From: Arthrobacter sp. SLBN-112
GTDB taxonomy: Bacteria > Actinomycetota > Actinomycetes > Actinomycetales > Micrococcaceae
Assembly: GCF_006715225.1 (NCBI RefSeq)
Contig: NZ_VFMU01000001.1
Location: 186,001 to 250,000 of the forward strand
Direction: 5' to 3'
DNA length: 64,000 nt
Below the pieces are notes generated by a model. It was not told where the DNA came from. It saw only the letters and a program-made list of their open reading frames with translations, and searched no databases. Positions 57,638 to 64,000 of this stretch are shown piece by piece (within the stretch, counting starts at the first letter, position 1; every line of letters starts with the position of its first letter). The position numbers and the translations under genes are program-made.

Positions 57638-59101
57638 TCAGCTGAAGAGCTCGCTCTTAGGCTGGTTGTTCTTGACCTTCCGCCAGCCCAGCCACAGGAC
57701 CAGCGCGAAGAACGGGATGGTGGCCAGGGTCCAGAGGCCCAGGTAGAAGACCTCGCCGGTCTTGCTGGTCATGGTGTCGAAGCCGATCAGCACGGTGATG
57801 GCGAGCAGGCCAACCAGGCCTGCCCAGCTGGTCCACGGCGAGCCGGGCATCGGCAGGCTGGAGGTGACGCCGTTGCGGTGCCGCAGTGCGATCTGGCTGG
57901 CGAAGATGGAGCCCCAGCAGAAGATCACGCCGATTGAGGCTGTGTTCAGCGCCAGGTCGAATGCGTGCGAGCCGCCCAGCCAGATGTTCAGCAGGATGCC
58001 CACCAGGTAGAACGCAGCGATGGCCAGGATGGCCGCGTAGGGAACGTGCCGCTTGGACATTTTGGTGAGCCACTGTGGGGCGTGGCCGTTGTTGGCCATG
58101 GTGCGGAATACGCGGCCGATCGAGTACAGGCCCGAGTTGCAGGAGGACAGGGCGGCGGTGATGACGATCATGTTCATCACGTCACCCACCCAGCCCAGGC
58201 CCATCTGGCCGAAGACGGTGACGAAGGGTGAGGTGCCCGCCACGTACTTGTCTGAGGGCAGCAGCATGGCCAGCAGGGTGACGGAGCCGACATAGAACAC
58301 CACGATGCGGAGTACGACGGCGCGGACGGCCTTGGGCACTTCGCGTTCGGGGTTCTGCATCTCACCGGCCGTGATGCCCACCAGTTCGATACCGTTGTAG
58401 GCGAAGATCACGGCGTTGAGGACCAGGACCATTACCAGTGCGCCCTTGGGGAACATGCCGCCCTCAGCGGCGAAGAGGTTGGCCACCGAGGCATGGCCGT
58501 CGCCCACCTGGGCGTTGGTGACCACCATGTACGTGCCCACCGCCAGGAAGATTAGGATGGCGCCCACCTTGAGGCAGGAGGCCCAGAATTCGAACTCGCC
58601 GAAGGCCTTGACGCTGAGCAGGTTGACGGCAACCAGCAGGACCAGGGCGGCGATGGCTGAGGCTTCCACCGGGACGTTGGGGAAGAAGAACTGGAAGTAC
58701 AGGCCGATCGCGATCAGTTCGGCGATGCCGGTCATGCCCCAGTTGATGAAGTACATCCAGCCGGAGAGGAAGGCGCCCTTCTTGCCGAACATCTCGCCGG
58801 CGTAGCTGACGAACGAGCCGGAGGTCTGGCGGTACATGATGAGTTCGCCCAGGGCCCGCATGAGCAGGTAAGCGATCACGCCGGCGATCGCGTAGGAGAA
58901 GATCAGGGCGGGGCCGGTGGAGGCGAGGCGGCCGCCGGCTCCCATGAAGAGGCCGACGCCGATGGCGCCGCCCATGGCGATCATGGTCACATGGCGCCTG
59001 CCCAGCGTCTTGCTGTAGCCCTCGGCGCTGAGGGTGGGGTCGACGACGGCGGTGGATGGTGCCGTGCTGTTATTAAGGTCTGTGGGGGTACTTTGAGGCA
59101 C
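57638..59101 (-). CDS. Amino-acid permease, APC superfamily
   Basis: Twelve-helix cytoplasmic-membrane permease, 487 residues. The APC signature is GGAIGVGLFMGAGGRLASTG near residue 40, with GELIMYRQTSGSFVSYAGEM following; NGIELVGITAGEMQNPEREV is the conserved loop of the AAT family (asparagine/GABA/aromatic type). GTG 59101 has AAGGAAC at a good distance and is preferred over the ATG at 59134. The C-terminal tail is charged. No catabolic gene adjoins, so the substrate amino acid is unknown. Confidence 0.9.
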   Translation of the reverse strand: MPQSTPTDLNNSTAPSTAVVDPTLSAEGYSKTLGRRHVTMIAMGGAIGVGLFMGAGGRLASTGPALIFSYAIAGVIAYLLMRALGELIMYRQTSGSFVSYAGEMFGKKGAFLSGWMYFINWGMTGIAELIAIGLYFQFFFPNVPVEASAIAALVLLVAVNLLSVKAFGEFEFWASCLKVGAILIFLAVGTYMVVTNAQVGDGHASVANLFAAEGGMFPKGALVMVLVLNAVIFAYNGIELVGITAGEMQNPEREVPKAVRAVVLRIVVFYVGSVTLLAMLLPSDKYVAGTSPFVTVFGQMGLGWVGDVMNMIVITAALSSCNSGLYSIGRVFRTMANNGHAPQWLTKMSKRHVPYAAILAIAAFYLVGILLNIWLGGSHAFDLALNTASIGVIFCWGSIFASQIALRHRNGVTSSLPMPGSPWTSWAGLVGLLAITVLIGFDTMTSKTGEVFYLGLWTLATIPFFALVLWLGWRKVKNNQPKSELFS

Positions 59102-59308
59102 AACTGTTCCTTGTGGGTTGGGGGTTGGCCGCATCCGGACTTCGTATGATCAAGCTCACAAAATTCGGCTTTAGGTGTCTGGACCTACAAATGTGAGCGC
59201 GGGATCCTCGAACTGCCGAAGCTTCACGCGGCCTGACCATCTTACAAGACGGTCCGGGGTGGTACGTGACGCGCACTACACAGCGGCCGGCGGCGATAGG
59301 CTGACGGC

Positions 59309-60070
59309 ATGGCAACAGTCCACCGCTTACCGCCCCCTCCGCAGCCTCGGCTGTACCGCTTTTCGCGCCTGGACGTGGTCACCCTGGGCCTCTACGTTGC
59401 CATCGCGGGCTTTTTCGCCGTTGCCGGCGACCTGCTCGCTCCGCTCCTGCGGCAGGTTGCACCATCGGCCGCCGCCGCCTCCTACGCCGTGAACCTGCTG
59501 TTCTATGCCTCCGTGGGCATACTGGCCCTGCTGGCGGCCCGCAAGGTTGTGGTCCGCGACCTCAGGGTCCTGGCTACCCGGCCCTGGTTCACGCTGCTGA
59601 TGGTGCCGGCAGCCGTGATCGCGATGATGATCCTTACCGCGGTTGTGGTGGCGGCCAACGGGCAGGTGGAGACCTCCGCAAACCAGGCGGGACTGCAGGC
59701 ACTCATGCAGCAGGTCCCCGCATGGCTCATGGTTCCGCTGCTGGTGGTGGTGGGCCCGTTCGTGGAGGAATACATCTTCCGGCACCTCCTGATTGGCAAG
59801 CTCAGCAGGCGCATGAACGTCTGGATCTGCTGCGCCCTGTCCGTGGTGCTGTTCGCAGCGCTTCACATCGTGGGGCAGGAAGCGGTCACCCTCACAGCCC
59901 TGCTCCCCTACCTGGCTATGGGCGCCACGCTGGTGTTCGTATACATGTGGACCGGGAAGAACCTGATGTTCTCCTACTTCGTCCACGCCGCCAAGAACCT
60001 GCTGGCGGTGATCCTGGTCTACGCCATCCCGCCGGAACTCTTTGAGCAGATGCAGAACATCCAGGCGTAG
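59309..60070 (+). CDS. CPBP family intramembrane glutamic protease
   Basis: Integral membrane protein of 253 residues with about six helices. The Abi/CPBP motif is FVEEYIFRHLLIGKLS (EEXXXR), followed by the second His motif AALHIVG and the third region FVHAAKN. Homologues process prenylated or peptide substrates or act in bacteriocin self-protection; none of these is evident here. It is divergent from the permease and reads toward the VOC gene 57 bases downstream. Confidence 0.88.
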   Translation: MATVHRLPPPPQPRLYRFSRLDVVTLGLYVAIAGFFAVAGDLLAPLLRQVAPSAAAASYAVNLLFYASVGILALLAARKVVVRDLRVLATRPWFTLLMVPAAVIAMMILTAVVVAANGQVETSANQAGLQALMQQVPAWLMVPLLVVVGPFVEEYIFRHLLIGKLSRRMNVWICCALSVVLFAALHIVGQEAVTLTALLPYLAMGATLVFVYMWTGKNLMFSYFVHAAKNLLAVILVYAIPPELFEQMQNIQA

Positions 60071-60127
60071 GACTTCCCCTCTTCACAGGATCTTCCGCTT
60101 CGCCCCGGCCGCCTCTACCGTGGACGG

Positions 60128-60568
60128 ATGGGACTGAACATCCAGATAGTCATCGATTCCGCCAGCCCGCATGAGCTCGCCGACTGGTGGGCGGAAACCC
60201 TTCAATGGGCGGTGGAACCCCAGGACGCCGGCTTTATCCGCTCAATGATCGACCAGGGCTTCGCCACGGAGGACCAGACCATGGTGCACCGCGGCAACCT
60301 GGTGTGGAAGGACGGCGCCGCCATCCGACCGCCGGAGGAGATCGAGGCCAAAGCGCCCGCACGGCGCATGCTGTTCCAGACGGCTCCCGAGGGAAAAACG
60401 GTGAAGAACCGGGTGCACTGGGACGTCAGGCTGGACGGCCGGGACAAGGACGAGGTGCGGCGCGAGCTCGAGGCCCGCGGCGCCTCATTCCTGTGGTCCG
60501 CGCGGCAGGGCCCGCATTCCTGGCACACCATGGCGGACCCCGAGGGCAACGAGTTCTGCATCAGCTGA
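60128..60568 (+). CDS. VOC superfamily protein, glyoxalase-like
   Basis: 146-residue protein of the VOC_2 (glyoxalase-like, 4a-hydroxytetrahydrobiopterin dehydratase-annotated) kind. It opens IQIVIDSASPHELADWWAET, with the partner strand VHWDVRLDGRDKDEVRRELE, and ends WHTMADPEGNEFCIS. Ligand unknown. The 22-base gap to menB suggests possible co-transcription with the menaquinone genes. Confidence 0.82.
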   Translation: MGLNIQIVIDSASPHELADWWAETLQWAVEPQDAGFIRSMIDQGFATEDQTMVHRGNLVWKDGAAIRPPEEIEAKAPARRMLFQTAPEGKTVKNRVHWDVRLDGRDKDEVRRELEARGASFLWSARQGPHSWHTMADPEGNEFCIS

Positions 60569-60590
60569 CGCCGATTACTAGACTTGGACG

Positions 60591-61544
60591 GTGAGCAACC
60601 AGATCCCCGCCCCGGTGTCCGACGTCTTCGATCCCACGCGCTGGCGGGTGGTCTCCGGCTTCGAGGACTTCCAGGACATGACCTACCACCGGCAGGTGGA
60701 GCGGGATTCCGACGGCGGCTGGGTGCGTGACCTGCCAACGGTCCGGATCGCGTTCAACCGGCCAGAGGTCCGCAACGCGTTCCGGCCGGGCACCGTGGAT
60801 GAGCTCTACCGCGCCATGGACCACGCCCGGATGACGCCCGACGTCGCCACCGTGCTGCTCACCGGCAACGGCCCCTCCCCCAAGGACGGCGGCCACTCCT
60901 TCTGCTCAGGCGGCGACCAGCGGATCCGGGGCAGGGACGGCTACCGGTATGCCGACGGCGAGACGCAGGAAACCATCGATCCCGCACGTGCCGGCAGGCT
61001 GCACATCCTGGAAGTCCAGCGGCTCATGCGCACCATGCCCAAGGTGGTCATCGCCGTCGTCAACGGCTGGGCAGCAGGCGGCGGGCATTCCCTGCACGTG
61101 GTCGCCGACCTCACCATCGCGTCCCGGCAGCATGGCAGGTTCAAGCAGACGGATGCCACGGTGGGAAGTTTCGACGCCGGCTACGGCTCGGCGCTGCTGG
61201 CCCGGCAGGTGGGGCAAAAGACCGCCCGGGAGATTTTCTTCCTGGCGCGCGAATATTCCGCTGAGGACATGGTTCGGATGGGTGCGGTGAACGAGGCGGT
61301 GGACCACCAGCGGCTGGAGGAAGTGGCCCTTGAGTACGCCGCGGACATCGCCCGGCAGTCGCCGCAGGCCATCCGCATGCTGAAGTTCGCGTTCAACCTC
61401 GCCGACGACGGCCTGGCCGGCCAGCAGGTGTTCGCCGGTGAGGCTACCCGCCTGGCATATATGACGGACGAGGCCGTGGAGGGCAAGGAGGCCTTCCTGC
61501 AAAAACGCGACCCCGACTGGTCACGCTTCCCGCACTACTTCTAA
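60591..61544 (+). CDS. menB: 1,4-dihydroxy-2-naphthoyl-CoA synthase MenB
   Basis: Crotonase-fold enzyme of menaquinone synthesis that closes the second ring of o-succinylbenzoyl-CoA. It has 317 residues. MenB hallmarks are FCSGGDQRIRGRDGY, VVNGWAAGGGHSLHVVADLT and ATVGSFDAGYGSALLARQVG. The N-terminal 45 residues before the crotonase core are longer than in E. coli (285), as in other actinobacteria. Start GTG 60591. It is first of menB-menE-menA; the 12-base gap to menE supports one transcript. Confidence 0.95.
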   Translation: MSNQIPAPVSDVFDPTRWRVVSGFEDFQDMTYHRQVERDSDGGWVRDLPTVRIAFNRPEVRNAFRPGTVDELYRAMDHARMTPDVATVLLTGNGPSPKDGGHSFCSGGDQRIRGRDGYRYADGETQETIDPARAGRLHILEVQRLMRTMPKVVIAVVNGWAAGGGHSLHVVADLTIASRQHGRFKQTDATVGSFDAGYGSALLARQVGQKTAREIFFLAREYSAEDMVRMGAVNEAVDHQRLEEVALEYAADIARQSPQAIRMLKFAFNLADDGLAGQQVFAGEATRLAYMTDEAVEGKEAFLQKRDPDWSRFPHYF

Positions 61545-61556
61545 GGCAGGACGGCA

Positions 61557-62750
61557 ATGAACAGCGAAGAAACCCCGGCACCCGCCCCCATCGGGCCCCT
61601 GAACATCGATCCCGCCCTGAAAGCCCTCGCGGCCGCCCTCCATGGCGAGGGCCCCGCCGTCGAACTGTCCGTAGGCCCCGACGGCAGGCTGGTGGTGGGC
61701 CACGTGGAAACGCCGGGCTGCGACGACGCCGTGGCCGTGGTCCGCACCTCGGGTTCCACCGGCACACCCAAGGCAACCCTGCTGACCGTGGAATCCCTGG
61801 CGGCCTCCTCCATGGCCACGGCCCTGCGGCTCAAGGGCGAGGGGCAGTGGTTGCTGGCGCTGCCCGTCCAGTTCGTCGCCGGTATCCAGGTGCTGGTGCG
61901 GTCCCTGTTCGCCGGCACCCGGCCCTGGGTCATGGACATGTCCGGCGGCTTCACCCAGGAGGCCTTCACCGCCGCCGCGCTGGAACTGACGGACAAGATC
62001 CGGTTCACGTCCCTGGTTCCCACCCAGCTGCAGCGGCTCCTGGACGATCCGTCGCCGGACACGCTCGCCGTCCTCCGCCGTTTCAACGCCATCCTGCTGG
62101 GCGGCGCCCCCGCTCCGCCGGCCCTTCTGGCAGCTGCCCGGGACGCCGGGGTCCGGGTGGTCACCACCTACGGTTCGGCCGAAACCTCCGGCGGCTGCGT
62201 GTACGACGGCTACCCCTTGGAGGGCGTCTCGGTCCGGGTGGCCGAGGACGGCCGGATCCTGCTGGGCGGGGACACGGTGGCGGCCGGCTACATCGAGGCG
62301 CCGGACGAGGAAACCGGAACCTTTTTCGAGGAGGACGGCGTGCGGTGGTACCGCACCAGTGACCTGGGCGCCATTGACGACGACGGCCGCCTCACTGTGC
62401 TGGGCCGGGCGGACGACGTCATCATCACCGGCGGCGTGAAGGTATCCGCGGGGCACGTCCAGGAGCAGTTGGAAAAGTCCGACGCCGTCGCCTCGGCTTT
62501 CGTGGCTGGGGTACCGTCCGCGGAATGGGGCCAGGCCGTGGCGGCCTACGTGGCCCTCGCCCCCGAAGCCGCTGCCCGGCACCATGCCGGGGACCCCGCC
62601 GTCGTGCTCCAGCAGCAGTGGCAGCAGCAACTGGGGGTCCTGGCACCCAAGACCGTCCTCACCGCATCGGCCCTGCCGATGCTGCCCAACGGCAAACCTG
62701 ACCGGCTCGCCATGACCGCCGAGCTCAGCGCCCTGCACGGGGGAACGTAG
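61557..62750 (+). CDS. menE: o-Succinylbenzoate-CoA ligase MenE
   Basis: Adenylate-forming ligase that makes o-succinylbenzoyl-CoA for MenB. It has 397 residues, shorter than typical MenE (~450-490) but usual for actinobacteria with a reduced N-terminal domain. ATP motif VRTSGSTGTPKATLLTVESL, adenylate loop TYGSAETSGGCVYDG and hinge YRTSDLGAIDDDGRLTVLGR; the C-terminal lysine is in NGKPDRLAM. AGGCAGGACGG precedes the ATG. It sits between menB and menA. Confidence 0.93.
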   Translation: MNSEETPAPAPIGPLNIDPALKALAAALHGEGPAVELSVGPDGRLVVGHVETPGCDDAVAVVRTSGSTGTPKATLLTVESLAASSMATALRLKGEGQWLLALPVQFVAGIQVLVRSLFAGTRPWVMDMSGGFTQEAFTAAALELTDKIRFTSLVPTQLQRLLDDPSPDTLAVLRRFNAILLGGAPAPPALLAAARDAGVRVVTTYGSAETSGGCVYDGYPLEGVSVRVAEDGRILLGGDTVAAGYIEAPDEETGTFFEEDGVRWYRTSDLGAIDDDGRLTVLGRADDVIITGGVKVSAGHVQEQLEKSDAVASAFVAGVPSAEWGQAVAAYVALAPEAAARHHAGDPAVVLQQQWQQQLGVLAPKTVLTASALPMLPNGKPDRLAMTAELSALHGGT

Positions 62751-62826
62751 AGTTGGACCTGCACCACCGCGGCGGGTGCGCACGTTCCGTCCTGCCGTCT
62801 TACCGAAACAACACGAGGTACTAACC

Positions 62827-63708
62827 GTGGCCACAGCCGCCCAATGGATCCAAGGCGCCCGACTCCGGACGCTCCCGGCAGCGATCGCGCCGGTGCTGAT
62901 CGGCACTGCCGCCGCCTACGAAATGGACTCGTTCCTCCTGCCCAACGCCATCCTCGCGGCGCTGGTAGCCCTCCTGCTCCAGGTGGGCGTGAACTTTGCC
63001 AACGACTATTCGGACGGCATCCGCGGGACCGATGATGACCGCGTGGGTCCGCTGCGGCTGGTGGGCTCCGGCGCCGCCAAGCCTGAACACGTCAAATGGG
63101 CGGCGTTCGGAACCTTCGCCCTGGCCATGGTGTTCGGCCTGGTCCTGGTGTTCCTCACCCAGGCGTGGTGGCTGATCCTGGTGGGGCTCGGCTGTGTCAT
63201 GGCTGCCTGGGGCTACACCGGCGGCAAGAACCCCTACGGCTACATGGGCCTGGGCGATCTCTTCGTCTTCGTGTTCTTCGGCCTGGTGGCCACCCTCGGC
63301 ACCACCTACACCCAGGCCGGCCACATCAGCCTCTCCGCGGTCATTGGCGCCATCGGCACCGGCCTGATCGCCACGGCGCTGCTCATGGCCAACAATGTCC
63401 GGGACATTCCCACGGACATGCAGGCCGGGAAGAAGACCCTGGCCGTGCGGCTGGGTGACAAGCATGCGCGTGAAAGCTACGTCCTGATGCTCGCCGTCGC
63501 CATCCTTCTGGTGGTGATCCTGGCGCCGGGCCGGCCCTGGATCCTGATCGTGCTGCTGCTCATTCCGGCCTGCCTGATGCCGGCCTGGCTGATGATCAAC
63601 GGGCGGAAGCGCAAGAGCCTGATTCCGGTCCTGAAGCAGACCGGCCTGATCAACCTGGGCTACAGCGTGCTGTTCTCACTGGGGCTGATCCTCAGCCACG
63701 GGTTCTAG
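62827..63708 (+). CDS. menA: 1,4-dihydroxy-2-naphthoate polyprenyltransferase MenA
   Basis: Membrane prenyltransferase that couples the naphthoate ring to the polyprenyl tail, 293 residues and about nine helices. The Asp-rich diphosphate site is NFANDYSDGIRGTDDDRVGP; the second is in ALLMANNVRDIPTDMQAGKK. GTG 62827 follows ACGAGG; the frame upstream to 62776 is out of family. It is the last gene of the men cluster. Its end overlaps by four bases the 3' end of a convergent gene. Confidence 0.95.
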   Translation: MATAAQWIQGARLRTLPAAIAPVLIGTAAAYEMDSFLLPNAILAALVALLLQVGVNFANDYSDGIRGTDDDRVGPLRLVGSGAAKPEHVKWAAFGTFALAMVFGLVLVFLTQAWWLILVGLGCVMAAWGYTGGKNPYGYMGLGDLFVFVFFGLVATLGTTYTQAGHISLSAVIGAIGTGLIATALLMANNVRDIPTDMQAGKKTLAVRLGDKHARESYVLMLAVAILLVVILAPGRPWILIVLLLIPACLMPAWLMINGRKRKSLIPVLKQTGLINLGYSVLFSLGLILSHGF

Positions 63709-64000
63709 CCCTTGTGGTCGCTGCCTTTGGCGTTGTTGATGGTGATGTCCGGATTGGCGTCAAGCAGGGCGTCCTCGGCGTTGGCGTCCTGGACCTCGCC
63801 GGCGGAACGCAGCGGCTTGGCCTTCCCGGAGAAGCGATGCTGCAGGGCTGCTGCGGCGGCGTCGCGCTGCTTCTGAAAGAAGAGGTAGCTGATGGCAAAG
63901 GCAATGAGCGCGGCGCAGACGACGGACATCAGCACCCCCACCTGCAGAAGCGCAAACAGGGCAAACAGGGGCACGAAGATCGCCAGCCGGATCAGGGAAT
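63705..64000 (-). CDS. DUF4229 membrane protein, 5' end beyond the window
   Basis: The frame stays open to the window edge, so the start is outside. The visible ~98 residues have two membrane helices (ALFALLQVGVLMSVVCAALI; AFAISYLFF) and then a charged tail with AAAALQHRFSGKAKPLRS. This matches DUF4229, found next to menaquinone genes in actinobacteria. Function unknown. Convergent with menA, with a four-base overlap. Confidence 0.75.
   Translation of the reverse strand, partial: SLIRLAIFVPLFALFALLQVGVLMSVVCAALIAFAISYLFFQKQRDAAAAALQHRFSGKAKPLRSAGEVQDANAEDALLDANPDITINNAKGSDHKG

Noticed and set aside
1..64000. CRISPR array, tRNA/rRNA genes, prophage or integrase-type island
   Set aside because: No regularly spaced repeats, cloverleaf-like genes, phage proteins or integrases were seen on reading both strands.

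Overview
The window is high-GC, densely coded DNA, very probably from the chromosome of an Arthrobacter or Pseudarthrobacter type actinobacterium. The basis is base composition, frequent GTG/TTG starts, and the families present: menaquinone genes, NnrD, LCP ligase, DUF4229, DUF6153 and an ANTAR protein. This is inference from families, not a database match. There is no rRNA, tRNA, CRISPR array or prophage that I can see, and no gap above about 300 bases lacks a gene.

Layout. 1-2.0 kb: the end of an iron(III)-type ABC importer. 2.2-4.6 kb: a small unknown protein, NhaA and a PAS-ANTAR protein. 4.76-8.76 kb: a complete copper operon, with a CsoR-like operator inside its promoter, then an HMA chaperone, a CPH-type copper ATPase, a DUF6153 and a DUF305 protein, and a strong terminator. 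8.8-20.5 kb: housekeeping and stress genes (LMW phosphatase, LCP, histidine phosphatase, NnrD, Hsp20, FAD monooxygenase, oligopeptidase B, SRPBCC, HVA1 protein, sulfide:quinone reductase-like enzyme). 20.5-23.6 kb: GNAT, a TRAP-type binding lipoprotein and acetate kinase. 24.0-34.1 kb: a sugar-acid catabolic island (FAH-type enzyme, aldehyde dehydrogenase, L-fuconate dehydratase type enzyme, GntR regulator, MFS permease) bracketed by two almost identical, inverted 1658-bp IS30-family elements. The island lies between ackA and pta, which are usually neighbours. 36.5-53.1 kb: phenylacetate catabolism genes in three blocks (paaI-paaK-TetR; paaZ with a divergent thioesterase; thiolase, enoyl-CoA hydratase and hydroxyacyl-CoA dehydrogenase) joined by a shared TetR-type palindrome. 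Between them lie an HtrA-like lipoprotein, a DUF4397 protein, a sortase-anchored S1 protease, a tyrosine phosphatase and an SGNH hydrolase. 53.2-59.1 kb: pentapeptide protein, CsbD, a third IS30-like element, a Y-family polymerase, a dienelactone hydrolase and an amino-acid permease. 59.3-64 kb: CPBP protease, VOC protein, menB-menE-menA and DUF4229.

The most unusual structure is non-coding. Long imperfect palindromes lie between genes at six places (2027, 13716, 21056, 41145, 54237, 57509). All three IS30-type elements sit in the loop of an intergenic hairpin. The two inverted copies are inserted at CTAG, and their half-sites recombine on paper into two perfect 20-bp palindromes. Other regulatory structure: two mirrored promoters with the same operator serve the sugar-acid genes, and a dyad built on AATANNAAGC lies ahead of three stress-type genes.
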